Of a stretch of 64,000 bases of DNA, positions 47,122-60,700 are shown piece after piece. The notes beneath the pieces are model-generated. The model searched no databases, was not told the DNA's origin, and was given only the letters and a program-made list of their open reading frames with translations. This stretch comes from Cladorhizidae sp. MBARI D1340-BT2 (lineage: Eukaryota > Porifera > Demospongiae > Poecilosclerida > Cladorhizidae). The stretch lies in NCBI GenBank assembly GCA_028752905.1, contig JAQNBH010000005.1:7109829-7173828 (forward strand), in the 5' to 3' direction. The translations under genes and the position numbers were made by a program. Numbering within the stretch: the stretch's first letter is position 1; each line of letters begins with the position of its first letter.

Positions 47122-50100
47122 CACATAGAGTATAGGGTTGTACTTCCACTCAGGTAAGCATAGCAACTATGAGTGCACATAGAGTATAGGGTTGTACTTC
47201 CACTCAGGTAAGTACAGCAACTATGAGTGTACATAGAGTATAGGGTTGTACTTCCACTCAGGTAAGTACAGCAACTATGAGTGCACATAGAGTATAGTGT
47301 TATACTTCCACTCAGGAAGTACAGCAACTATGAGTGCACATAGAGTATAGGGTTGTACTTCCACTCAGGTAAGTACAGCAACTATGAGTGCACATAGAGT
47401 ATAGGGTTGTACTTCCACTCAGGTAAGCATAGCAACTATGAGTGTACATAGAGTATAGGGTTGTACTTCCACTCAGGTAAGTACAGCAACTATGAGTGCA
47501 CATAGAGTATAGGGTTGTACTTCCACTCAGGTAAGCATAGCAACTATGAGTGTACATAGAGTATAGGGTTGTACTTCCACTCAGGTAAGTACAGCAACTA
47601 TGAGTGCACATAGAGTATAGGGTTGTACTTCCACTCAGGTAAGTATAGCAACTATGAGTGTACATAGAGTATAGGGTTGTACTTCCACTCAGGTAAGCAT
47701 AGCAACTATGAGTGTACATAGAGTATAGGGTTGTACTTCCACTCAGGTAAGTACAGCAACTATGAGTGCACATAGAGTATAGGGTTGTACTTCCACTCAG
47801 GTAAGCATAGCAACTATGAGTGTGCATAGAGTATAGGGTTGTACTTCCACTCAGGTAAGCATAGCAACTATGAGTGTACATAGAGTATAGGGTTGTACTT
47901 CCACTCAGGTAAGCATAGCAACTATGAGTGTACATAGAGTATAGGGTTGTACTTCCACTCAGGTAAGTACAGCCACTATGAGTGTACATAGAGTATAGGG
48001 TTGTACTTCCACTCAGGTAAGCATAGCAACTATGAGTGCACATAGAGTATAGGGTTGTACTTCCACTCAGGTAAGTACAGCAACTATGAGTGTACATAGA
48101 GTATAGGGTTGTACTTCCACTCAGGTAAGCATAGCAACTATGAGTGCACATAGAGTATAGGGTTGTACTTCCACTCAGGTAAGCATAGCAACTATGAGTG
48201 TACATAGAGTATAGGGTTGTACTTCCACTCAGGTAAGTACAGCAACTATGAGTGCACATAGAGTATAGGGTTGTACTTCCACTCAGGTAAGTACAGCAAC
48301 TATGAGTGTACATAGAGTATAGGGTTGTACTTCCACTCAGGTAAGTACAGCAACTATGAGTGTACATAGAGTATAGGGTTGTACTTCCACTCAGGTAAGT
48401 ACAGCAACTATGAGTGCACATAGAGTATAGGGTTGTACTTCCACTCAGGTAAGCATAGCAACTATGAGTGCACATAGAGTATAGGGTTGTACTTCCACTC
48501 AGGTAAGTACAGCAACTATGAGTGCACATAGAGTATAGGGTTGTACTTCCACTCAGGTAAGCATAGCAACTATGAGTGTACATAGAGTATAGGGTTGTAC
48601 TTCCACTCAGGTAAGTACAGCAACTATGAGTGTACATAGAGTATAGGGTTGTACTTCCACTCAGGTAAGTACAGCAACTATGAGTGTACATAGAGTATAG
48701 GGTTGTACTTCCACTCAGGTAAGCATAGCAACTATGAGTGTACATAGAGTATAGGGTTGTACTTCCACTCAGGTAAGTACAGCAACTATGAGTGTGCATA
48801 GAGTATAGGGTTGTACTTCCACTCAGGTAAGTACAGCAACTATGAGTGTACATAGAGTATAGGGTTGTACTTCCACTCAGGTAAGTACAGCAACTATGAG
48901 TGTACATAGAGTATAGGGTTGTACTTCCACTCAGGTAAGCATAGCAACTATGAGTGTACATAGAGTATAGGGTTGTACTTCCACTCAGGTAAGCATAGCA
49001 ACTATGAGTGCACATAGAGTATAGGGTTGTACTTCCACTCAGGTAAGTACAGCAACTATGAGTGTACATAGAGTATAGGGTTGTACTTCCACTCAGGTAA
49101 GTACAGCAACTATGAGTGTACATAGAGTATAGGGTTGTACTTCCACTCAGGTAAGTACAGCAACTATGAGTGTACATAGAGTATAGGGTTGTACTTCCAC
49201 TCAGGTAAGTACAGCAACTATGAGTGTACATAGAGTATAGGGTTGTACTTCCACTCAGGTAAGTACAGCAACTATGAGTGCACATAGAGTATAGGGTTGT
49301 ACTTCCACTCAGGTAAGTACAGCAACTATGAGTGTACATAGAGTATAGGGTTGTACTTCCACTCAGGTAAGCATAGCAACTATGAGTGTACATAGAGTAT
49401 AGGGTTGTACTTCCACTCAGGTAAGTACAGCAACTATGAGTGTGCATAGAGTATAGGGTTGTACTTCCACTCAGGTAAGCATAGCAACTATGAGTGTACA
49501 TAGAGTATAGGGTTGTACTTCCACTCAGGTAAGTACAGCAACTATGAGTGCACATAGAGTATAGGGTTGTACTTCCACTCAGGTAAGTACAGCAACTATG
49601 AGTCTACATAGAGTATAGGGTTATACTTCCACTCAGGTAAGCACAGCAACTATGAGTGCACATAGAGTATAGGGTTGTACTTCCACTCAGGTAAGCACAG
49701 CAACTATGAGTGTACATAGAGTATAGGGTTGTACTTCCACTCAGGTAAGCACAGCAACTATGAGTGTACATAGAGTATAGGGTTGTACTTCCACTCAGGT
49801 AAGTACAGCAACTATGAGTGTACATAGAGTATAGGGTTGTACTTCCACTCAGGTAAGCATAGCAACTATGAGTGCACATAGAGTATAGGGTTGTACTTCC
49901 ACTCAGGTAAGCATAGCAACTATGAGTGTACATAGAGTATAGGGTTGTACTTCCACTCAGGTAAGTACAGCAACTATGAGTGTACATAGAGTATAGGGTT
50001 GTACTTCCACTCAGGTAAGCACAGCAACTATGAGTGTACATAGAGTATAGGGTTGTACTTCCACTCAGGTAAGCATAGCAACTATGAGTGTACATAGAGT

Positions 50101-51283
50101 ATAGGGTTGTACTTCCACTCAGGTAAGCATAGCAACTATGAGTGTACATAGAGTATAGGGTTGTACTTCCACTCAGGTAAGCATAGCAACTATGAGTGCA
50201 CATAGAGTATAGGGTTGTACTTCCACTCAGGTAAGTACAGTAACTATGAGTGCACATAGAGTATAGGGTTGTACTTCCACTCAGGTAAGCACAGCAACTA
50301 TGAGTGTGCATAGAGTATAGGGTTGTACTTCCACTCAGGTAAGCACAGCAACTATGAGTGCACATAGAGTATAGGGTTGTACTTCCACTCAGGTAAGTAC
50401 AGCAACTATGAGTGTACATAGAGTATAGGGTTGTACTTCCACTCAGGTAAGCACAGAAACTATGAGTGCACATAGAGTATAGGGTTGTACTTCCACTCAG
50501 GTAAGCATAGCAACTATGAGTGCACATAGAGTATAGGGTTGTACTTCCACTCAGGTAAGCACAGCAACTATGAGTGCACATAGAGTATAGGGTTGTACTT
50601 CCACTCAGGTAAGCACAGAAACTATGAGTGCACATAGAGTATAGGGTTGTACTTCCACTCAGGTAAGCATAGCAACTATGAGTGCACATAGAGTATAGGG
50701 TTGTACTTCCACTCAGGTAAGTACAGCAACTATGAGTGTACATAGAGTATAGGGTTGTACTTCCACTCAGGTAAGTACAGCAACTATGAGTGTGCATAGA
50801 GTATAGGGTTGTACTTCCACTCAGGTAAGCACAGCAACTATGAGTGTACATAGAGTATAGGGTTGTACTTCCACTCAGGTAAGTACAGTAACTATGAGTG
50901 CACATAGAGTATAGGGTTGTACTTCCACTCAGGTAAGCATAGCAACTATGAGTGTACATAGAGTATAGGGTTGTACTTCCACTCAGGTAAGTACAGCAAC
51001 TATGAGTGCACATAGAGTATAGGGTTGTACTTCCACTCAGGTAAGCATAGCAACTATGAGTGTACATAGAGTATAGGGTTGTACTTCCACTCAGGTAAGC
51101 ATAGCAACTATGAGTGCACATAGAGTATAGGGTTGTACTTCCACTCAGGTAAGTACAGCAACTATGAGTGCACATAGAGTATAGGGTTGTACTTCCACTC
51201 AGGTAAGCACAGCAACTATGAGTGTACATAGAGTATAGGGTTGTACTTCCACTCAGGTAAGCATAGCAACTATGAGTGCACAT
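47122..51283 (+). repeat. 54-bp satellite array, block 2 (about 77 units)
   Basis: The same monomer as block 1, lying between the two hAT copies. Its right end shows nearly the same series of variants as the right end of block 1, with indels of whole units, as expected from duplication followed by unequal exchange. The 53-bp caggaag unit occurs at 47315. Confidence 0.97.
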
Positions 51284-51452
51284 CAGGGGTGTATTTAGGG
51301 GGGGGCGGGGGGGGGGCATTCGCCCCCCCTTGTATCATTCTCGCCCCCCCCCCCCCTTGAAATTAGAGATATTTTTAAAAATAATGTCAAGAAAGGTGTA
51401 ATACAAGAAAGGTGTAATAAGCTTATGATATCAGGTTCAAATGATAGGAATG

Positions 51453-53641
51453 TCAAACTGAGGTTCTTCTTGGTTTTCTCTGCCATACGTCCACAATCTC
51501 TTCAAGGTCGCTCTCAGAGAGTACTTCTGGTGCCTCTATAGCAATCCTCATAAGGTGAGAAAGGCTGCAGTCACTTAGAGAATTACACAAACGAGTCTTG
51601 ATCATCTTCATCTGTGAGAAGCTTCTCTCCACAGAAGCAGTAGAAACTGGAATCGATAAGCAGATGGAGGCAATCTTGTGCAAATTGGGAAACATGGCCT
51701 TGAGCATGTCGTTTGAAACAAGTTCTTTCAGCTGTGATGCAGTAGTATCCCGTGGTTGCTTGACTAACAGCTGGCGGAATGTTTTCCACTCTGTAAGTAT
51801 TTCAGTGGAAATCATGGCTGTCTTCACTGTTTCTTCTCCATCCAATGTTTCTGCATCTCTATCTTCTCCGTAGTGAGCAATCAGTTTCTCAACAGACGTG
51901 TCTCCATAAGTGGGAAAAGATACTGAATCTGGTTTTGGAACTTTCCGTGGATCGAATATAGACAATGCTGATACAACAGCGTTGGATGAAGAAAATCGGC
52001 TTGTTATGTTGGCCTTTAAATCAGCAACAAAAGGCTTACCAACAACATTCTGGAACGAAAGTATTTTATCAGCGTCAATAGACACCTTTGTAGATGACTT
52101 CAAGTCTTCAACGTTTTCAAGAAGCTCCAACACCCAGTTTGCTCCAGGCAAAACTGCATCATCCAAGGATTTAACAGTAGCATCAACAAGGAATGATATC
52201 AACGAGAGGTCAAGCTGCTCTGCCTGAAGTGCTTTGCTGAGCTTGGCTACTTGTGGTAGAGTGAAATCAAGCAAATATATAGCTGCAATCGTAGACAATT
52301 TGCAGAGGGCACCATGGATTCCAAGAGCTTCTGGCTCGTGGGACGTCTCGTAGATGTTCCCAATGGTGATTACAATTGCAGAATAACTTGCTTTGACAGC
52401 TTTGACACACCTTTCATGTGCCAGCCAGCGTGTGTCAGATGGCTTGATCACTTTCATTTCTGGAAGTTCAAGAACGTGCTGTACCTCCTTCAGACACTCT
52501 GCTCGCTTGGGGGAATTGCGAAAATGCTTCCAAAGAGTAGTCAATGTTCTGTAAACATGAGCAATTCCAGGAGTTTTATTGGCAGCTTGCACACAAGCCA
52601 ACTGCAGTAAGTGACAGTGGCAGTGTATAAACAGAGCGTGAGGAGTATGTTTCTTGATACGTGCCTGAACCCCGGTCTTTCGTCCAGAAAAAGTTGCAGC
52701 TCCATCAAATCCCAATCCAACTATTCTTCCGACTTGTAGACCTTTCTTCTTTAAACAATCGATGAGATTAGAATAGATGGTCTCTGCATCAGCCTTCTTC
52801 AATGGAATAAGCTCCAGAAAGCACTCTACTGGTACACCATCTTCCTCCCAGCGGCAAAACACAGACAATTCTTCTACGTTGGTGACATCTGTGCACTCAT
52901 CTGCCATGAGGCTGTACATAGGTGCCTTTTGAAGTCGCTTCAGAATCGACTCCTCCACCCATGTCCCCAATGATTCGATGAATTCAACCACAGCCACTCT
53001 TGATGTGTACACAGCATTTCTTGGTGCAGTTTCTAAGAATTGCTTCAAATGTTGGCTGCCACATCGAACCACCCCACGTCAACCAGCTTCTCAAATTTTG
53101 TCGAATGTGCAACTTGTTCTTTCGTAAGAAAATGAGTGAGTAGGATCAGGCACTTCACTGCAGCTCTGTTCTGAGCTCTTTTGCGAGCTAAAACATTCTG
53201 GAGTTGCTGTACAACTGTTCCACCTTTGGCTGCTCCTTTAGCTGCAAAAAGAGCTTGAGTTGCATGGATATGGAAGTCACTTCTCGCATGAGCTTTCATT
53301 TTTTCAACAGCTTTCTTCCAATTTCTGCAAGGTTGTGTGACCCACACTCCTCCAGTACGCTGCAGACCAGATTGCTTGCAAACCTTGCAAAAGGCACCAT
53401 CGCTATCCTCGTCATAATAGAGCCAACTGAAATCTTTCTCCCAGCTCTTAGAGTATTTTCTCTTCGTGGATACAGAAGAGCGGTGTTTGTTTTGCTTGCT
53501 TTTCTTTGAAGGTGGAGGACTAAGGCTAGGACTAGATGCCTCGACATGCTCAGAGCTATCTGTTCTGCTATCTTCGCTATCGCTGCTATTAGCATGAGAA
53601 GAGGCTTGAGAAGTACTTGCAAAGTATGAGCGAATATCCAT
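51453..53641 (-). pseudogene. hAT transposase, ZNF862/ZMYM-like type, one frameshift (copy 2)
   Basis: Both reading-frame segments give the same protein as copy 1, including the frame change near 53055-53072. See copy 1 for domains. Confidence 0.85.
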
Positions 53642-53683
53642 ATTAATATGAAGAGAAATCAGCTAGTAAGGTTTCTTTTATAG

Positions 53684-54045
53684 AGACTTTAAGACCATGA
53701 CATAATGGACTGAGTTAAAAATACTGAGAGAGAGTGGGAAAGAAGGAGGGAACTGAAGAAGTGACAAACCTACAAAGGAGAACACGTGGTGGTGTGTGAT
53801 GACTTTAAGACCATGACATAATGGACTGAGTTAAAAATACTGAGAGAGAGTGGGAAAGAAGGAGGGAACTGAAGAAGTGACAAACCTACAAAGGAGAACA
53901 CGTGGTGGCGTGTGATGACATCATGTCTAAGATTAGACTTGAAGACCATGACATAATGGACTGAGTTAAAAATACTGAGAGAGAGGGAGTGGGAAAGAAG
54001 GAGAAACAAAAGAAGTGACAAACCTACAAAGGAGAGCACGTGGTG
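53684..54045. repeat. Three-copy subterminal repeat in hAT copy 2
   Basis: Duplicate of 46084-46445. Confidence 0.8.
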
Positions 54046-54721
54046 GTGTGTGATGTCATCGTGTCATGACACATGCTCTCCTTTTTCCAAGCAGCTACAA
54101 TATCATGAGAAATATATACAGTCTAGCCATAGTTCGGTATAGCATAATGCCATTGGTAGTCAGTCAAAATAGCTATCCTCAGACATTGTAAAAGCAAAAA
54201 AAAATATGGGGGGATCTTCCCCCCAGACCCCCCTTTTACGACTTATGAACATGTTAAGAAAATATTAACAAAAATTAGGGCACCAAGTGACCAACCATTT
54301 CCACCCCCCCCCCCCTAGAGAACTAGAGAAAAATTGTGTATGAAACCTGTTGTCCATGATTTTGTAAGAAAATGCATGGAATGCAACATAATTCGATTTC
54401 ACAAAAGCCCACCTCCATTATACGAGTGACAAGTGACTATATCTAATCTATATATGCTGATTGCCGTAGCATGCAACTTCAGCAAATATTTAAGATAGAA
54501 TGTTGTACTAAAGATTTTAGAAAAAGTGCATGCCATCATAAGTAGCAGCTATATATACAGTTAGTACTGCAAAAATACCTGTGGGTAAAACACTTTCGTA
54601 CTCCACGCGGAAGCCCAGGGTGCACGTCCCCTTTCCGCACCATCCAGGCTCTCCGCCCCCCCTTATTTTTCCACATCTCAAGTTCGCCCCCCCCTTGGCA
54701 AAATTTCTGTATACAACCCTG

Positions 54722-57700
54722 CACATAGAGTATAGGGTTGTACTTCCACTCAGGTAAGCATAGCAACTATGAGTGCACATAGAGTATAGGGTTGTACTTC
54801 CACTCAGGTAAGTACAGCAACTATGAGTGTACATAGAGTATAGGGTTGTACTTCCACTCAGGTAAGTACAGCAACTATGAGTGCACATAGAGTATAGTGT
54901 TATACTTCCACTCAGGAAGTACAGCAACTATGAGTGCACATAGAGTATAGGGTTGTACTTCCACTCAGGTAAGTACAGCAACTATGAGTGCACATAGAGT
55001 ATAGTGTTATACTTCCACTCAGGAAGTACAGCAACTATGAGTGCACATAGAGTATAGGGTTGTACTTCCACTCAGGTAAGCATAGCAACTATGAGTGCAC
55101 ATAGAGTATAGGGTTGTACTTCCACTCAGGTAAGCATAGCAACTATGAGTGCACATAGAGTATAGGGTTGTACTTCCACTCAGGTAAGTACAGCAACTAT
55201 GAGTGCACATAGAGTATAGGGTTGTACTTCCACTCAGGTAAGTACAGCAACTATGAGTGTACATAGAGTATAGGGTTGTACTTCCACTCAGGTAAGCATA
55301 GCAACTATGAGTGTACATAGAGTATAGGGTTGTACTTCCACTCAGGTAAGTACAGCAACTATGAGTGCACATAGAGTATAGGGTTGTACTTCCACTCAGG
55401 TAAGCACAGCAACTATGAGTGTACATAGAGTATAGGGTTGTACTTCCACTCAGGTAAGCATAGCAACTATGAGTGTACATAGAGTATAGGGTTGTACTTC
55501 CACTCAGGTAAGTACAGCAACTATGAGTGCACATAGAGTATAGGGTTGTACTTCCACTCAGGTAAGCATAGCAACTATGAGTGTGCATAGAGTATAGGGT
55601 TGTACTTCCACTCAGGTAAGTACAGCAACTATGAGTGTACATAGAGTATAGGGTTGTACTTCCACTCAGGTAAGTACAGCAACTATGAGTGCACATAGAG
55701 TATAGGGTTGTACTTCCACTCAGGTAAGCATAGCAACTATGAGTGTACATAGAGTATAGGGTTGTACTTCCACTCAGGTAAGCATAGCAACTATGAGTGC
55801 ACATAGAGTATAGGGTTGTACTTCCACTCAGGTAAGTACAGCCACTATGAGTGTACATAGAGTATAGGGTTGTACTTCCACTCAGGTAAGCATAGCAACT
55901 ATGAGTGCACATAGAGTATAGGGTTGTACTTCCACTCAGGTAAGTACAGCAACTATGAGTGTACATAGAGTATAGGGTTGTACTTCCACTCAGGTAAGTA
56001 CAGCAACTATGAGTGTACATAGAGTATAGGGTTGTACTTCCACTCAGGTAAGCACAGCAACTATGAGTGTACATAGAGTATAGGGTTGTACTTCCACTCA
56101 GGTAAGCATAGCAACTATGAGTGTACATAGAGTATAGGGTTGTACTTCCACTCAGGTAAGCATAGCAACTATGAGTGTACATAGAGTATAGGGTTGTACT
56201 TCCACTCAGGTAAGCATAGCAACTATGAGTGTACATAGAGTATAGGGTTGTACTTCCACTCAGGTAAGCATAGCAACTATGAGTGCACATAGAGTATAGG
56301 GTTGTACTTCCACTCAGGTAAGCATAGCAACTATGAGTGCACATAGAGTATAGGGTTGTACTCCCACTCAGGTAAGCACAGCAACTATGAGTGCACATAG
56401 AGTATAGGGTTGTACTTCCACTCAGGTAAGTACAGCAACTATGAGTGTACATAGAGTATAGGGTTGTATACTTCCACTCAGGTAAGCATAGCAACTATGA
56501 GTGTACATAGAGTATAGGGTTGTACTTCCACTCAGGTAAGTACAGCAACTATGAGTGTACATAGAGTATAGGGTTGTACTTCCACTCAGGTAAGTACAGC
56601 AACTATGAGTGTACATAGAGTATAGGGTTGTACTTCCACTCAGGTAAGTACAGCAACTATGAGTGTACATAGAGTATAGGGTTGTACTTCCACTCAGGTA
56701 AGTACAGCAACTATGAGTGCACATAGAGTATAGGGTTGTACTTCCACTCAGGTAAGCATAGCAACTATGAGTGCACATAGAGTATAGGGTTGTACTTCCA
56801 CTCAGGTAAGCATAGCAACTATGAGTGTACATAGAGTATAGGGTTGTACTTCCACTCAGGTAAGTACAGCAACTACGAGTGCACATAGAGTATAGGGTTG
56901 TACTTCCACTCAGGTAAGCATAGCAACTATGAGTGTACATAGAGTATAGGGTTGTACTTCCACTCAGGTAAGCACATCAACTATGAGTGTACATAGAGTA
57001 TAGGGTTGTATACTTCCACTCAGGTAAGCATAGCAACTATGAGTGTACATAGAGTATAGGGTTGTACTTCCACTCAGGTAAGTACAGCAACTATGAGTGT
57101 ACATAGAGTATAGGGTTGTACTTCCACTCAGGTAAGTACAGCAACTATGAGTGTACATAGAGTATAGGGTTGTACTTCCACTCAGGTAAGTACAGCAACT
57201 ATGAGTGTACATAGAGTATAGGGTTGTACTTCCACTCAGGTAAGCATAGCAACTATGAGTGTACATAGAGTATAGGGTTGTACTTCCACTCAGGTAAGCA
57301 TAGCAACTATGAGTGCACATAGAGTATAGGGTTGTACTTCCACTCAGGTAAGCATAGCAACTATGAGTGCACATAGAGTATAGGGTTGTACTCCCACTCA
57401 GGTAAGTACAGCAACTATGAGTGCACATAGAGTATAGGGTTGTACTTCCACTCAGGTAAGCATAGCAACTATGAGTGCACATAGAGTATAGGGTTGTACT
57501 TCCACTCAGGTAAGCACAGCAACTATGAGTGTACATAGAGTATAGGGTTGTACTCCCACTCAGGTAAGCACAGCAACTATGAGTGCACATAGAGTATAGG
57601 GTTGTACTTCCACTCAGGTAAGTACAGCAACTATGAGTGCACATAGAGTATAGGGTTGTACTTCCACTCAGGTAAGCATAGCAACTATGAGTGCACATAG

Positions 57701-60700
57701 AGTATAGGGTTGTACTTCCACTCAGGTAAGCATAGCAACTATGAGTGTACATAGAGTATAGGGTTGTACTTCCACTCAGGTAAGTACAGCAACTATGAGT
57801 GCACATAGAGTATAGGGTTGTACTTCCACTCAGGTAAGTACAGCAACTATGAGTGTACATAGAGTATAGGGTTGTACTTCCACTCAGGTAAGCATTGCAA
57901 CTATGAGTGCACATAGAGTATAGGGTTGTACTTCCACTCAGGTAAGCATAGCAACTATGAGTGTACATAGAGTATAGGGTTGTACTTCCACTCAGGTAAG
58001 CATAGCAACTATGAGTGCACATAGAGTATAGGGTTGTACTTCCACTCAGGTAAGTATAGCAACTATGAGTGTACATAGAGTATAGGGTTGTACTTCCACT
58101 CAGGTAAGTACAGCAACTATGAGTGCACATAGAGTATAGGGTTGTACTTCCACTCAGGTAAGTATAGCAACTATGAGTGTACATAGAGTATAGGGTTGTA
58201 CTTCCACTCAGGTAAGTACAGCAACTATGAGTGCACATAGAGTATAGGGTTGTACTTCCACTCAGGTAAGCATAGCAACTATGAGTGTACATAGAGTATA
58301 GGGTTGTACTTCCACTCAGGTAAGTACAGCAACTATGAGTGCACATAGAGTATAGGGTTGTACTTCCACTCAGGTAAGCATAGCAACTATGAGTGTACAT
58401 AGAGTATAGGGTTGTACTTCCACTCAGGTAAGTACAGCAACTATGAGTGCACATAGAGTATAGGGTTGTACTTCCACTCAGGTAAGCATAGCAACTATGA
58501 GTGTACATAGAGTATAGGGTTGTACTTCCACTCAGGTAAGCATAGCAACTATGAGTGCACATAGAGTATAGGGTTGTACTTCCACTCAGGTAAGTACAGC
58601 AACTATGAGTGTACATAGAGTATAGGGTTGTACTTCCACTCAGGTAAGTACAGCAACTATGAGTGTACATAGAGTATAGGGTTGTACTTCCACTCAGGTA
58701 AGTACAGCAACTATGAGTGCACATAGAGTATAGGGTTGTACTTCCACTCAGGTAAGTACAGCAACTATGAGTGCACATAGAGTATAGGGTTGTACTTCCA
58801 CTCAGGTAAGTACAGCAACTATGAGTGTACATAGAGTATAGGGTAGTACTTCCACTCAGGTAAGTACAGCAACTATGAGTGTACATAGAGTATAGGGTTG
58901 TACTTCCACTCAGGTAAGCATAGCAACTATGAGTGTACATAGAGTATAGGGTTGTACTTCCACTCAGGTAAGCATAGCAACTATGAGTGTACATAGAGTA
59001 TAGGGTTGTACTTCCACTCAGGTAAGTACAGCAACTATGAGTGTACATAGAGTATAGGGTTGTACTTCCACTCAGGTAAGCATAGCAACTATGAGTGTAC
59101 ATAGAGTATAGGGTTGTACTTCCACTCAGGTAAGCATAGCAACTATGAGTGTACATAGAGTATAGGGTTGGACTTCCACTCAGGTAAGCATAGCAACTAT
59201 GAGTGTACATAGAGTATAGGGTTGTACTTCCACTCAGGTAAGTACAGCAACTATGAGTGCACATAGAGTATAGGGTTGTACTTCCACTCAGGTAAGCATA
59301 GCAACTATGAGTGTACATAGAGTATAGGGTTGTACTTCCACTCAGGTAAGCATAGCAACTATGAGTGCACATAGAGTATAGGGTTGTACTTCCACTCAGG
59401 TAAGTACAGCAACTATGAGTGTACATAGAGTATAGGGTTGTACTTCCACTCAGGTAAGCATAGCAACTATGAGTGTACATAGAGTATAGGGTTGTACTTC
59501 CACTCAGGTAAGTACAGCAACTATGAGTGTACATAGAGTATAGGGTTGTACTTCCACTCAGGTAAGTATAGCAACTATGAGTGCACATAGAGTATAGGGT
59601 TGTACTTCCACTCAGGTAAGCATAGCAACTATGAGTGCACATAGAGTATAGGGTTGTACTTCCACTCAGGTAAGCATAGCAACTATGAGTGTACATAGAG
59701 TATAGGGTTGTACTTCCACTCAGGTAAGCATAGCAACTATGAGTGTACATAGAGTATAGGGTTGTACTTCCACTCAGGTAAGCATAGCAACTATGAGTGT
59801 ACATAGAGTATAGGGTTGTACTTCCACTCAGGTAAGTACAGCAACTATGAGTGTACATAGAGTATAGGGTTGTACTTCCACTCAGGTAAGTACAGCAACT
59901 ATGAGTGTACATAGAGTATAGGGTTGTACTTCCACTCAGGTAAGTACAGCAACTATGAGTGTACATAGAGTATAGGGTTGGACTTCCACTCAGGTAAGCA
60001 CAGCAACTATGAGTGTACATAGAGTATAGGGTTGTACTTCCACTCAGGTAAGCATAGCAACTATGAGTGCACATAGAGTATAGGGTTGTACTTCCACTCA
60101 GGTAAGCATAGCAACTATGAGTGTACATAGAGTATAGGGTTGTACTTCCACTCAGGTAAGCATAGCAACTATGAGTGTACATAGAGTATAGGGTTGTACT
60201 TCCACTCAGGTAAGCATAGCAACTATGAGTGTACATAGAGTATAGGGTTGTACTTCCACTCAGGTAAGTACAGCAACTATGAGTGTACATAGAGTATAGG
60301 GTTGTACTTCCACTCAGGTAAGTACAGCAACTATGAGTGTACATAGAGTATAGGGTTGTACTTCCACTCAGGTAAGCATAGCAACTATGAGTGTACATAG
60401 AGTATAGGGTTGTACTTCCACTCAGGTAAGTACAGCAACTATGAGTGTACATAGAGTATAGGGTTGTACTTCCACTCAGGTAAGCACAGCAACTATGAGT
60501 GTACATAGAGTATAGGGTTGTACTTCCACTCAGGTAAGTACAGCAACTATGAGTGCACATAGAGTATAGGGTTGTACTTCCACTCAGGTAAGCACAGCAA
60601 CTATGAGTGCACATAGAGTATAGGGTTGTACTTCCACTCAGGTAAGCATAGCAACTATGAGTGTACATAGAGTATAGGGTTGTACTTCCACTCAGGTAAG

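Larger units (their letters stand above)
51284..54721 (-). mobile_element. hAT transposon copy 2 inside the satellite (3,438 bp)
   Basis: Same length, ends and CACAT flank as copy 1, shifted by exactly 7,600 bp. The only difference I found is in the terminal G tract (nine G, C, nine G in copy 1; eight G, C, ten G here). The near identity and shared satellite flanks show segmental duplication rather than a second insertion. Confidence 0.88.
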
